This document shows positions 24,102-36,240 of a stretch of DNA of 64,000 nucleotides, piece by piece. Every line of letters starts with the position of its first letter. Positions within the stretch are counted from its first letter, which is position 1. The notes beneath the pieces are model-generated. The model was not told where the DNA came from. It saw nothing but the letters and a program-made list of their open reading frames with translations, and did no database searches. A program made the position numbers and the translations under genes. Origin of the DNA: Sipunculus nudus (Eukaryota > Annelida > Sipuncula > Golfingiida > Sipunculidae); contig CM049307.1 in NCBI GenBank assembly GCA_026874595.1, forward strand, positions 26,204,362 through 26,268,361. Reading direction: 5' to 3'.

Positions 24102-25283
24102 ATGAACGATACGACGCCTTTCGTGACGGGGAGCGCCCCTGTCTACGGGACCATGGCCACAGGGGATGCTGTACTCAACGTCACGGGGGCACATAGTACA
24201 GCCGTCACCATGACGACGGCCGCCGCAGCCACGATCGCCAATGGTTTTCCGAACATGGTCGTATTCCATCCGTTTTTTATGCAGCTCAATGGGGCGGTCC
24301 GGGCACTCATCTCCCTTTGCATCATGGTGTTTGGATGTACGGCCAATATAATCACGCTGATTGCAATGTCACAAACTCGGATCACGAGAGCACCCCGTGG
24401 ACTCCTCTTGGTGTTTATGACAGTGGCTGATAACCTTTATTTGACATTCAGTTTTGTGGCAGAAATGAGCTCCACCTATATATCTACACTCACTCCTGGT
24501 TGTGCATACATATACTTTACATTATACAGCTTCAAACTGTGGGCATATCTGCTGACTATCATGTTTCTGACTGACCGAGTTGTAGCGGTCAAACATCCCA
24601 AGTGGTACGATGCCAGAGAGTCCAGATTCTGGACGACAGTTGCCGTCATCGTATCGATTGTAGCATCTGCTGCGGCGTCTGCCTTCCTTTTAGCGTTCGT
24701 GCATTATGACGTACTTCCAGGAGGGACTGGCGCATGCGTGGTGCTCGCTAGTGATCACGGGACATTTTTGTGGTATCTAGGCGCGGCGCTGATTGGTCTA
24801 GGGGAGGCAGCACCGGAGCTGACGGCTCTCATGTGTACAGGATGGGTCATATACTCCCTTGTACTGGGTCCGGATAAAGACACCCGGAAGGCAAAGCAGG
24901 AGCCTAGTCAGCTACCCAAGGAGGAAATGGAACTACAAAAGACCACAGACACGAATGGGGACCTGAAACCGAAGGAGACTGAAAATGCCAAGTCCTCCTA
25001 CTGTACGTTGGTGTCCGAGTACACAGTGGAGGCCTCTGTTATAGGGGGCGCTATGGTAGTTTGTTGCGTACCTCAGACCGTGTCGTTTATGTATTTCAAT
25101 GTAACCCCGCCCATGGCCATGTCCGGTTCACCCACGTTCTCCAATGCCTTGGTCATAACCCAGACACTGGCGTTATCTTATCATGGAATTAAAATTATAC
25201 TTTACGCATGCGCATCCAGCGTCTTCCGGGAAAATCTGAAGCGCCTTTGCCTCAGCTGTAGTGAAGTAAAAAGTGAAAGTTAA
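24102..25283 (+). CDS. Orphan rhodopsin-class (class A) G-protein-coupled receptor
   Basis: This 393-residue seven-helix plasma-membrane receptor has its coding region in one exon. The start is the first ATG after an in-frame TGA at -9, with A at -3. The N-terminus (1-60) is extracellular, Thr/Ala-rich and without signal peptide, with N-glycosylation sites N2-D-T and N26-V-T. TM1 about 66-90 has G78-x3-N82; TM2 about 100-120 has D110; C134 and C212 should form the extracellular disulfide. TM3 ends D158-R159-V160 (DRY variant); TM5 has P238. A charged third loop spans about 256-304. TM6 has C321-C322-V323-P324, so the CWxP tryptophan is Cys. TM7 has K364-I-I-L-Y368 where NPxxY belongs, then helix 8 with S-x-x-F375-R376 and cysteines 383 and 386, possible palmitoylation sites. 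It is probably a peptide-type or chemosensory receptor expanded in molluscs; ligand and G protein cannot be inferred. Confidence 0.93.
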   Translation: MNDTTPFVTGSAPVYGTMATGDAVLNVTGAHSTAVTMTTAAAATIANGFPNMVVFHPFFMQLNGAVRALISLCIMVFGCTANIITLIAMSQTRITRAPRGLLLVFMTVADNLYLTFSFVAEMSSTYISTLTPGCAYIYFTLYSFKLWAYLLTIMFLTDRVVAVKHPKWYDARESRFWTTVAVIVSIVASAAASAFLLAFVHYDVLPGGTGACVVLASDHGTFLWYLGAALIGLGEAAPELTALMCTGWVIYSLVLGPDKDTRKAKQEPSQLPKEEMELQKTTDTNGDLKPKETENAKSSYCTLVSEYTVEASVIGGAMVVCCVPQTVSFMYFNVTPPMAMSGSPTFSNALVITQTLALSYHGIKIILYACASSVFRENLKRLCLSCSEVKSES

Positions 25284-25917
25284 GTGTCTGACGACCGGAT
25301 CCCTAAACATTTAAACCGGTGAAAACTGTATATAACCGTTGCGTAGACTGTGCAAGTGCTGTTTTTTTCGTATTAATGAATTGATTCGTAGCACACACAT
25401 GAACTCTTAAGATTTAGATATCGTGACACTGACACAGGAGCCATTTACTCCTAAAAAAACAGGTCATTTAATGCAAGTGATCCTTATCAGATATTCTCCT
25501 ACCCATGCTGGTGTCACTGGAGTTGTTATTGGACAGTTAACTATTGTTGAGCAAGTTTCAGGAAGCGGGTAAGGGCTTCCCACCGCAAAAAAAATCCATG
25601 GGCAGCTGTAAAAAATATGGAATGTGAACTGATTGCGGTTTTTATTGACACCAATAAGATATTCTGGTTCTTGTTATACACATCCCCGTCTATTATGTGA
25701 CTGTGTATAGATTTGTTGTTTGATTCATGTATTTTGTATTTTGAGATGCGAGGTTTCACGAAAGCATGGCCTGAGTGTGACTGCTCCTATTCGTTGTTTT
25801 TGTTGTATATTTGTAAATACTAGACCGTAGGACAACCGTCTACTTAAAACAACCTCTAAGCCGAGCCAGCACCCAACCGGGGTGTGACGTACAGCTGAAT
25901 GATGTGTACAGGATGTA

Positions 25918-25923
25918 AATAAA
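25918..25923 (+). terminator. Poly(A) signal of the GPCR gene
   Basis: An AATAAA about 635 bases after the stop codon is followed within 30 bases by T-rich sequence. It defines a 3' UTR of about 650 bases. Confidence 0.75.
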
Positions 25924-26048
25924 ACTCTGTACGGTAGCTACTCGTCTTTTTATTTTATCAGGAAAAGGACATCACCTGTCAATTTGTTATTGATTTCCTA
26001 TATAGTCAGTAGAGCGCACACCTCATGGTATATCCTCAACAAATTCAA

Positions 26049-26051
26049 TTA

Positions 26052-26107
<56 letters not shown>

Positions 26108-26130
26108 TATACATATATACATATATACAT
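26049..26130. repeat. A20 run followed by (TA)n and (TATACA)n
   Basis: A pure A tract runs directly into (TA)n and then an ATATAC-type tract. The A-run beside a microsatellite could be the tail of an old retroposed sequence, but I see no element body to its left. Confidence 0.85.
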
Positions 26131-26299
26131 ATAGTAGATCATCCGAATTACGGACACCGACGGGACCGGATATTTTGCCCGCATTAGAGAGGTGCCCTAA
26201 GGTAGGGAGATTATTGATTTTGAGACCAACTTTCAAGTCACTGCCTATAAGTAGCCCTGAGTTGGAGGTGCCCTGAGTAGAGGTGCCCGTAAGAAGGGT

Positions 26300-26440
<141 letters not shown>

Positions 26441-26599
26441 TTCAGGCAATTAAGAATTTGTCTGATTCACTCAGGCAATTTATTAAATGACTAAAAGTTT
26501 CAGGCAATTTCTAAAATGACTGATAATCCATTCGTTTATTCACATATTGGCTAAAATGTTAGATATGTTGACTGTAAAATTTGAACACTTGGGCTTAAA

Positions 26600-26729
26600 A
26601 GTCTTGATCTTTGGTGCCTCAAATAGCCGGTTGATGGCAGCGGAGGGCAGTCTGTAAACGTCAGTATGTGCTCAGTTTAGGTAAAGCAAACGTATTCCAA
26701 ATCTCATTTAATCATCATATAACAAAATA

Positions 26730-26797
<68 letters not shown>

Positions 26798-27215
26798 TAT
26801 ATATATATTAATATAGATTTTACATTAAATGAAGCCAATTCCTGGATGAAAAACATTTTTCCTATCTACTTTTCTACTAAGAACATGAGCTTGTGTGATA
26901 TTGGCACATCCTTGAGCAATGTCAACTCGGCAGTGACGTCACACACTGGGAAATCCCCTGTTACTAAAACTTCTAGATTTCAGTAAAAGCACAGTATTTC
27001 TGCAATTGTCAGTCCCAAATTTTCAGTAGAGAATATAAACAACATGCACTACTAGATATGTGTTGTTAATTATATTCAGTCTATGATGTCACGTGTACCA
27101 GCCAATCAAATCAGGGAAAAGTCTTGGATCTGGATGAAATCCTCTATAAACACAACAAACGCACGTGGAATAGGTTTACTTAACCTTCAGTGTGTGCATT
27201 TGGTTCACTAGTTGT
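26600..27215 (+). repeat. Left arm of a ~600-bp inverted repeat
   Basis: This arm matches the reverse complement of about 29495-30070 over its length, by eye around 65-75% identity. Shared landmarks, in order, are CGTATTCCAAATCTCATT, AATATAGATTTTA, CCAATTCCTG, TTGGCACATC, GCAGTGACGTCAC, GTATTTCTG...GTCAGTCCC, AAACAACATG, ACCAGCCAATCA and TCTGGATGAAATC. A 70-base (TA)n (about 26735-26808) is inserted only here. The outer boundary is blurred and I found no target duplication. Confidence 0.8.
26934..27150 (+). promoter_or_regulatory. Promoter-like motif cluster in the left inverted arm
   Basis: In order there are a perfect CRE palindrome TGACGTCA (26934-26941), a TGATGTCA with an adjoining CACGTG-type E-box (27084-27094), GCCAATC (CCAAT box at 27102) and CTATAAAC (TATA-like, 27145-27150). 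The other arm keeps two CREs and the CCAAT box in the same order on the opposite strand. Spacing suits transcription starting near 27175, about 100 bases before the ATG at 27276. Confidence 0.35.
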
Positions 27216-27275
27216 GTTGGTAAAAGTTTTTTTTCGGCCCGAAGCGTGTAGGTTTGTTCAGAATTCATGAAATAG

Positions 27276-27619
27276 ATGCCAGAGCGGCTTGATGAAGAAG
27301 TAGACCATGGCGGGGGCATCCTTGCTGGTAGAAGGATGAGCATGATAACAAACAAATGTATATTTCAAGCTACACTTTAATATTTCGTATGCAATAACAC
27401 TAGGTCTGCTAATTTGTGGTATTCAACCAAATTTTTAAAAGATACAAATTTCTAATTGTCTATTCCATTGCAGGAACTGATCTGCTTGACGACATGTTTC
27501 TTGATAATGATGGTCAAGAAAATTTGCCAATTTATCCAATGCGAGTTTTCATATATCTGTTTAACAAAGGTAAACCCGGCTTCTTCGATAAAAATCACAT
27601 TGAATCTGGATTGATCTGA
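27276..27619 (+). CDS. Possible two-exon small gene inside the inverted repeat
   Basis: Exon 1 (27276-27327) starts at an ATG preceded directly by an in-frame TAG and ends at GCTG|GTAGAA. Exon 2 starts at 27474 after TCTATTCCATTGCAG. The junction keeps the frame, giving 65 residues to the TGA at 27617-27619, which overlaps an AATAAA (27619-27624). The N-terminal part is acidic (PERLDEEVD, DLLDDMFLDND); the rest includes LPIYPMRVFIYLF and no known domain. AAAG|GTAAAC at 27570 could be a further donor, so the real protein may be longer. The promoter-like arm lies just upstream on the same strand. It may be a relic of a transposon gene, or chance. Confidence 0.28.
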
Positions 27620-27624
27620 ATAAA

Positions 27625-29494
27625 AAGTAGTGGTTCTCGTCATATACAGGAAGAGATACGGTATTACATACATGTGGACAGTTAAGTGACCACTAGTTAA
27701 AGAAGCCACAGGAGACTCGAGTAATGACAAATAAAATTTGTTAACGAAAAATGTGTAAGGTCCTTTAATTAGACCAGGACATAACCACACACACCATTAC
27801 ACTGACGCTTCTTGTACCTGAACAGAAACTGAAGGTTAACCCAAAATAGTTGAAAATAAGAAGAAAATACACAAAATGGGGTAAACAAAAGATGTTAATG
27901 TTCAGCTTAATATACACGAACAAGGCATCAACAGTGCATGTCAAGGCATCAGTGAACACAAACAATTATACAGGTACTAGTTTATGATTATGGGATTGGG
28001 GGTCCGACGGGTTTAAAGACACGTAAGAAACGTACACGTTAAAGAAATTTTAAACACTAAGAATTCCATCAGAATTTGAGTATTCCTTAAAACAAGCAAA
28101 TCAAAGTATTTGATGTAATGTGTGACAGGAATAATAAAAAAAAATCATAATTAATTTTAAACCAAATATTACAAAATCAATCAGTGTACTAGGTTTGTAT
28201 TCTATACAAATTGAATGGACAAGCCGGTAAAACCCTTTTGCGGAGTGGGTTACACTAGAGACATATGTATTTCAAATTAAATTAAATATATATCTAAGTA
28301 ACGGGAACAATGTAGTGGTTAGGATATTCAGAATATAAAACAACTTGATATAACAGCTACTCCCTAATCAAATCGTAGACAAAGGATAAATAAACGTGTC
28401 ATTTGCCCAGCTGGCAAATGGTATATGTATGGACTGACATCTGGTGAGCTATATTAATACTACTATTATTTAACAACTCCAAGGTTGCGTGCACTGTTAC
28501 AAGAGGAACCAGAAATCACCGCTATTGCATATCAGTTGTTTTCCGAAACTGTACTCTTGTTTTACTTCTAAGACCTCTCTTGCGGCCCATACTGTAATAA
28601 TCTAAATAACGTTTGCACGTTGGATTAATTTCCCCATACTGTATTAGTCTAATTAATGTTTGCACGTTGGATGAATTTCCCCACATATGGGGGGTGAGGG
28701 TGGTCTTGAGGCACCTGATTTTATCTTTTATTTCTTCAAACGGCCCAGTCTAGCTTATTTTTAGACAAATTTAATCCAGGGACCTATCGGAGAAAGCCGA
28801 CATGAATGCTTCACCTAGAAATCATGAAAACCAATGTCCCTCGTGTTTCCATATACGGAATCAATTATTTTTGAATTATGAATATTGCTCATAGGGTGTG
28901 AGCATTTTAGATCGTTTTAGATTAACTGAATATAATTATGTATATTAATACTTATGAAAGAGGCTTTAAATGTTCATGTTTCTAGGATCCGATTTCTACT
29001 GAGTAATTTTAAGTAAGCAGGTCAGTGTGATCCTCAGATCATCATGGTAGATACAGACATTTTGGATTGCTCCTTTGAGGTCCCTGAGATCCACGTCTAC
29101 TGATTCCAGCTGACAAATACTTAGTTCATTACGTTTTGTTTCTTACACAAGAACATGGCGCCTAGAGAGACTTATTAGGTAATTACTAATATCATATAAA
29201 TGAACACATGAAACATTGTTCAAACACTGATAGTGAATTAACATTGGTGTTTAGTGATATTAAATTTCTGATAATTTTGTAATATATAGGTTAAATTTAA
29301 TTTGTTTTGTCGCACTAAATGTAGGACTTTACATATGTGGGCCAGCACAAGGAGACTGTCTTTCCAAGTTTCCTTTTTATGTACCCGTAACAGTGTTTGA
29401 CGATTTGGCCTTTGACTAGTTATACACTTTACAAATACTTCGGGCTCCAATGAATGCCCAGTTTATCTGTAACAGATTTTGAATAAGAATGGTT
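27625..29494. other. Interior of the inverted-repeat structure
   Basis: This AT-rich DNA has no transposase-like frame that I can recognise on either strand. A tandem doublet of about 47 bases sits at 28589-28682, each copy with GTTTGCACGTTGGAT and AATTTCCCC. The minus-strand frame at 29238-29450 faces inward from the right arm but lacks an ATG and domain evidence. Confidence 0.4.
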
Positions 29495-30070
29495 TAATTT
29501 ATTTTAACCGATTTACATATACCCAATAGGTTAGGTAAACGTAATAGCACCTGGGTTTGTTATATGCATAGATTTCATCCAGAACAGTGACTGGGCCCTG
29601 ATGTGATTGGCTGGTGCAAAGTGTGACGTCACAGGCAAAATTTAGAAATGACTTAAATCTAGCAATACATGTTGTTTCTATTCTTACCTTAAAATTAGGG
29701 ACTGACAGTATCAGAAATACTAAGCTTTAGTTGAGACCTAAAATATTTAGTCACAGGGGATTCCCTTGTGTGTGACGTCACTGCAAAGTTTACAGTGCTT
29801 TGATGTGCCAATAGTTTTTGAACAAATCACACAACCTTATGTTTTTTTTTTGTGTGTGAAAAAAATATATACAAACAATTTTTTTCCTCAGGAATTGGGT
29901 TCATTTTATATAAAATCTATATTTATATTTTTTCACCTAGGGAATTGTGCTATATGGTAATATAATGAGATTTGGAATACGTGTGTTTGACCTTTGAAAA
30001 CATTTCAGTGGTAACTCCGTAGCGAGCGCCATCTGGTGCTAATTAAACAAAGCATTATGAACACATTTTT
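29495..30070 (-). repeat. Right arm of the ~600-bp inverted repeat
   Basis: This is the reverse-complement partner of 26600-27215. It carries CRE palindromes at 29624-29631 and 29773-29780, an inverted CCAAT box (ATTGG 29606-29610), and a CTCF-like GCGCCATCTGGTGC at 30026-30039 near its outer edge. Confidence 0.8.
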
Positions 30071-31845
30071 GAGCACAGCAGGACCGGGGATTCTTGAAGT
30101 ATATTGATAAACTTGATTCATTAACCATTGATACTAGAAGCAATAATGCTATTTCAAGATTTAAAGAAATCAACGAGAAAACATTACAATATTTTAAAGG
30201 AGTATGTATCGTCATCTATGAATCATTATTAGAAATTTTAAACATAATTTTGGATGAAACAGGGACCTAGAATATTTTTGCTGCGGCACTGCCAAACGAT
30301 GTAGAAATATTTGTTCATTACAGCAACAGCTGATCCTTTTATATAATTCTTTATGAAACCTTATAAGTAATTTATATATCACCATCCTCAGAATCACTGG
30401 CCGAAAATTTTATTCCGGTTACCTTCTGGAGATGGCAGCACAAGTCATACTCGGCTACCAAATTCGAATGAGATCTTAGTTAAAAATTCCTCCGATCTGG
30501 CAACTCAACAAATAATGAGAAACTGTTAAACTTAGAGAAAGGGAAAATGATTAAGATGTGATTTACAGAATCTATAGTGTCATTATAATAACAATGTAGA
30601 ACCCCCCCCCCCCCCCCCGCGGTAGTGCCTAAGCCGCTAGGGAGCAGTAGGAGAGCTTTATATCATCTTCCTTTGCAGGCATACAGGCGCAAAAAAAAAG
30701 ATAAGATATTTCTTATTCCATGAAAAGTGTAGTCGTTGTCATGAACACATCAGTATAAAAATGTATGTTAATAATACAGGTGTATGTGTGATATATGATG
30801 AGGTACGACTAAGATACGCTGGTTGGACCGGTCTTGTCTTGTAGCTAGCCTTTTGATCGCGTGTTGGACCGGGTCTTACCTTAAGCTGGTCTTGACAGTT
30901 GTCTTTTTTTGTCTTGACTGATATCATGGGCTGACGAAGACGCTTGTGTTTCAGCGTTTTTTATGCAACCAGTGTGCAGTATTGTTACCTTAAAAAATTC
31001 TATCATATTCACTTGATGAAACCTTTATCTTAATCTAAGGATTTAATTTAGAGGATATTGAAATAAAGGTCTAGATGCGGATTCTTCGTGGGTTTTCCGT
31101 TTATCTATACAGAAGGAAAACATACTGATGTCTCAGGTGCTCTGGTAATGAAGATTAAATGGGAATACTCTCAGAGAAAGTCCTGCAGCGATTTGAGGTT
31201 TGTGGCCAACACGACGTGGAGCGCAAGTTTCATCAATCCTTGTCATGTTAAAATGATCAAGATTGCTTTTTTTCCGATGAACATCTGGGCACGGTCATAA
31301 CGTTTTGTTCCAGTAATGTGGATGAGAGAATTTTGTTTCAAAGTATTACGTTGATTTTCGAGGGAGCACATCTGCATGCACCGGATATTGTCCGTTCTCC
31401 ATTTTTAAGGCATGTTAATAACCTTTTGGCTGTAATATATACGGAGGTAGCCCTGCAATGGCGGACACAGAAACTTAGATAAAGAAGATGCTGGAACAGG
31501 AAAACAAGTGTGTCGTGAGTGGTTGTAGCATTAATACATGACTCTCTCATTCAGAATTACAGGAAAAAAAAAAAAAAAAAAAACGGTGCCACATTCAATC
31601 AAGAGCTGCATTTCGGTGTTAAGCATGCATTATTCTTGTTCCTAGATTTATTTTCATTGAAAATGCATATTCTTCTAAATCCGCCCCTGCCATTAATGAG
31701 AATGGCATGTTATTATATATCATACACTGGGCGTTGAATAATCCACAAATCATTAGATTACTAACTATATTACCGAGAATCTCTAAGGTTCTATCTGGTT
31801 AATTACTTTAATAAACTAGAGAAAAATTGAATGAACCCAAGTCCG
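30071..31845. other. Intergenic, C17 and A20 runs
   Basis: A C run occupies 30602-30618 and an A run about 31563-31582. Short frames (for example 31088-31300) have no domain or splice evidence. Confidence 0.4.
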
Positions 31846-33150
31846 CGTTCATCAAGGACTTCACTCGGGGACCAAACTATGTTTGACAACGCCTTACCCC
31901 AAACTATGCTCGAAAACGCCTAACCCCAAACTACGTTCGACATCGCCTTTACCCCTTACTATGTTCGACAACGCCTTAACCCCAAACTATGTTCGACAAC
32001 CCCTTATTCCCAAACTATGTTCGACAAAGCCTTTACCCCAAACTACGTACGACAACGCCTAAACCCCAAAATATGTTTTGCAGCGCCTTTACCCGTAAAT
32101 ATGTTCGACAACGCCTTAACCCCAAACTATGTTCGACAACGCCTTATCCAAATCTATGTTCGACAACGCCTTAATCCTAAACTATTTTCGACAACGCCTT
32201 AATACCAAACTGTGTAAGACAACGCCCTATCCCAAACTATGTTCGACAACGCCTAAACCCCAAAATATGTTCTACAACACCTTAAGTATTCCTAATATGT
32301 TCGACAACGCCTTAACCCCAAACTATGTTCGACAACGCCTTAACCCCAAACTATGTACGACAACGCCTAAAGCCCAAAATATGTTTGACAACGCCGTAAC
32401 CCTAAACTATGTTCGACAACGCCTTAATCCCAAACTATGTTGTAAAACACCTTAACCTCATGACCATGTTGTAAGACGCCTTAACTGTGTTCTACAACGC
32501 CTTAACCCCAGACAATGTCCCAGAACGCATTTACAATAAGTTATACGACCTCTAAATCTTATGATTTCCAAGCCGACTTCTACAACGCCTTAACCAAAGG
32601 CCATTTTCTAAAACGCCTTTATCCCCAGACTAAGTTCTTCAACGCCCCAGTCCCCAGACTAAGTTTCCCCAGATCATGTTCTACAATGCACAGACTATGT
32701 GCTAGAACGTCTTTATCTTCAGACGTATAGAATATGTTCTTCACCGACTTTGCACCTAACCATGTGCGTTTTCGTCGGAACCCAGACCATAATCTACAAC
32801 GCCTTTATCCTCAAGCCATGTTCTTCAACGCCTTTTTCAACAAGACCGTATTCTTCAGCGCCTTAATCCCCAACCTTATTCTACAACGCTTTAATCCGGA
32901 TCATGTCCAACAACGCCTTGATCTCAAGGTCATGTTCTACATGCCTTAACCTATAGACCATATATTTTAACGCTGCAACCCCAATCCACGTTCTTCAACT
33001 ACTTCACTCGGGGACCATGCTCTTCAACGCCCCATTCCCCAAAAGATATTCTACGACTTAGGTCCAGGCTATATTCAACAACGCACAGACTTTATGTTAT
33101 ACAACGCCTTAACCAACAAGCCATGTTCTAGAACACCGTTACCCTCAGTT
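31846..33150. repeat. 28-bp satellite array with a divergence gradient
   Basis: About 45 units are built on AACCCCAAACTATGTTCGAC plus AACGCCTT. Units from 31870 to about 32440 are nearly identical. From 32450 rightward they decay to forms such as 'atgttctacaacgcctttatcc'. The left edge (ACTTCACTCGGGGACCA, 31858-31874) recurs inside the decayed part at about 33002-33018. Overlapping short frames here are repeat artefacts. Confidence 0.92.
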
Positions 33151-34117
33151 CAACCTGGAATCTTAAATGAATACCTTCTTTGTAACCTCAAGGCACCGGC
33201 AGACAGCTGTATATTACCATGCACCAGACGTATAATATAAACTGAAAGGTCCATTGAAAATTCTCTTTGGATAAATTGTTATGCATTCATAGGAAAACAA
33301 ACATACATTCTGACACTAAAGAAGACCGGCAGAAAGACAGGAAAATGAGTAAAAACACATTGAGCCCAGCGAAGATGTGAGAGGTGAACAGAAAGAAGAA
33401 ACATAAATGCAGATAAAAGATGGTTTTACTTGGATTTCAGAGGAAACACTGACTCTAGTTATATTAAATGAAATCTTTTTTTCTGATCAAGGAATAAAAT
33501 ATCAGATTTAGGATCTCCCGTGAGATGCTTTGATGATATGAAAAGTCACATCACCCCGCTGCTGCTGATTCCGTCAGCTTCCTCTGTTAAAGGTGATGTT
33601 CTGACGGGATTGGTTTTGTATCGGCGTGGAAAGTTTTATCCCTTATCAAAGTGAACAATTGTCAAGTCACTGTGATGTCAAGGATCAAACCCGGGCGAAT
33701 AGATGTTGATTGGGAGAGTCTAGACGAAACAGACAGGCACAATCACGGAGAAGGCCAGGTATGTCTGTGAACGCTAAATAGCAGCACGACCGTCCCTGTG
33801 ATTCCGCGGATACATGTGATCCGCTTAAGGTGCACTTTGAATTATATAACAGTACATTATCAACACCAATAAGACCGGTTAATATGAACGTACCAACACA
33901 TCTCGCGTCACGGCCGTGTAGGATGATACTCTTCTACCATACTTTATCTAAGCTCAGGTTAAGTACGAGTCATAGGAAGGACAGATGCAGGAACAAATGA
34001 CATTATGCATGTGTTAAAGAAGTATATAACATACATTATACATTTTGAAAGAAATAAATATGTTTGGTTATATATAAGTATTCAGATATATAGCACGAAG
34101 GAAAATCTTGTGACTAT

Positions 34118-34177
<60 letters not shown>

Positions 34178-34840
34178 CCAATGTTTTTGTCCGAAATCAA
34201 CATGTTAGTAGTTGCCTTATTAAGGTGCATCTGTTATCATCTCAAGGTATATTTTTATGAATATATGGCAACAGTTAGCTGCACATTTTATGATACTCTC
34301 ATGTTCTGGTATAAAATTGTGAAAAAGGTCGCCTTTTATTTACTTTAAACTTTGATATTTCAAAAGGATATGTATTTTCAAACTTTCAATGGAACTCAAT
34401 GAGTGTTCCATCAATTTATCTAAAAGCTCTCCTGTATTGTAAAAGGCAAATAAGAAATATTTCAGTCGATTTGAATAAAATACGTTAAGTAACAGAGATC
34501 AGATGCTCAGAGCACCCACATATTCTGAAGTAATATTTATGTTGTATGACGACTTTGATAAAAGAAAACAGAGCTGCAGCTGCCATGGCAGCCTTTTTAA
34601 TAAAAGCTCACCTCTTAAACAGGTAAGAAAGTGGCTACAGTCTGACCAACTAACAAACAATCCATATACGGCTGAATACTTTATAGAGTAAAATACAATG
34701 CAATCTGTCTGCATGGTCCTTAGGTTGAAGGAATGGGTTTTAATTTTGATATATTGTTTGGGAATAAGCAGCCGGGTAATCAAGGAGTCTCAGCCATTTC
34801 CATCTGTCCTTCTCTCTATCTTTAAACTTGTCCTTTTGTT
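33151..34840. other. Intergenic, includes a motif-rich unique block
   Basis: Bases about 33480-33930 are of high complexity and carry CTTTGATG, TTATCAAAG, AACAATTGTC and GTGATGTCAAGG, which could be TCF- and SOX-type sites. (CA)n(TA)n runs 34119-34171. No exon is supported. Confidence 0.35.
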
Positions 34841-34844
34841 GCCT

Positions 34845-35150
34845 CCACCAGGGGGTATGCGTTCATTCCCTTTCGTGCATGTGTTTGTTTATTGGTGTGT
34901 TAAAACATATCTCACGCAATCATGAACGGAACTGCGTGAAATATTCAGGGTATTTCGGGAAGGGACCAATGAAGAATTAAATTTGATTTAGTGTCGGTCC
35001 GTCACATGATCCGGATTCATGAACGTCATCGAGGAATATTCACAAATATAAAGTGACTTTTGAGCGAATGAACCATGTAATATGGACCCCGACTAGGTGA
35101 ATGCAAATACGGTTTGGGGGCATCAACCAATAGTTCTACCCCTATATGGA
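34845..35150 (+). repeat. Dispersed repeat family B, copy 1
   Basis: About 300 bases share with 37229-37535 and 59755-60045 the ordered blocks GGGGTATGCGTT, a GT-rich strip, GCAATCATGAACGGAA, 'ttcaggg.a', CAATGAAGAAT, 'ggtccg..acatgatccgg', GAATATTCACAAAT, GTGAATGCAAA and a G-run before 'catcaacc'. It has no coding capacity. Confidence 0.75.
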
Positions 35151-36180
35151 TTCAATTCAATGAAAATTTGTATTAAGGTTTGAGAGTCTTTCTTTATGAA
35201 AACGGCGAAATAATGAAAAAAGCTGTATTGATTGGTACAGATGTTTTCATATACATGTACATCTGTATACAAACAAGAAATTGCCACTCGAATTGACGCC
35301 AGGTGGAGAAAAATGGCACAACAAAACAGGCAATATGTTAAGCAGAGCTGACCGGACCAAGAGTCTGTAACACCTCCCCGAGCTCACAAGGCCCTGAGAG
35401 CGAGAGATGAACGGTTAGGGAAGTACGCAGCATTCTTTCCAACAACATACTCAACAATGGAAGGTTTTGAAGCAAGAATAAAACATTAGAAAATACATTT
35501 ATTCCGGCACTTATACTACAAGATCTCAATACAGAGGGGAATACTCAATGAGACCGTTATCCATGTCATTAAGGGATGGCTGAGGAATCACACGGGGTCT
35601 TTATGAAATCCTGTAAAAGGTAAATGCATGCTAGTAGCATGCCGTGTACAAATTAAAGCACTAGATTCCCAGCAAAGTATGCATTAACATCGGGCCTGAT
35701 TAGTTGTATTATAAGCATGATACATTAATCAAATTAAAAACCATGAATTAGATCATTTTCAAATGATGGAATGATGGTTGTTATGAAGGTGATTATTGTT
35801 ACAGTTATTGACAGTAACATGGATACCCTTTATTTTACTTGTAAAGATGGGGATGAGGTTAGCTTATTTCTGATGGATTATATGTTATGTAAATATGTAC
35901 CTGATCAAGTATCCCCATGCATAATTTACAAGGACACCCGTCTTTCCCTGTGTCCATAGTGCTTTCTTACTTTGAATCTCAATCTTAAATTTTGTACTCC
36001 CGATACTGAAGCTTTACTTTTCGGTTTGGGACTACATGACATGGCGGTAGTACATCCTGGAATTTATACCAAGATGTCACTGAAGCCCGGTAACTACTGC
36101 ACCTGCGGTTGTTTAATAGCCCCAACGGTGGCTTTTAAGGAGAGGTTTGAATTTAAGTCAATTGACGCTTTACCTGTCAA

Positions 36181-36240
<60 letters not shown>

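Noticed and set aside
24057-24385. Minus-strand frames opposite the GPCR start
   Set aside because: Shadows of the GPCR coding sequence.
28300-28340. tRNA-like GTAGTGGTTAGGATATTCAG
   Set aside because: Resembles an A-box only; no B-box or cloverleaf follows.
31989-32455. Overlapping plus-strand frames with MFDNALTPNYVRQRL-like repeats
   Set aside because: These are frames of the 28-bp satellite, cycling through all three phases.
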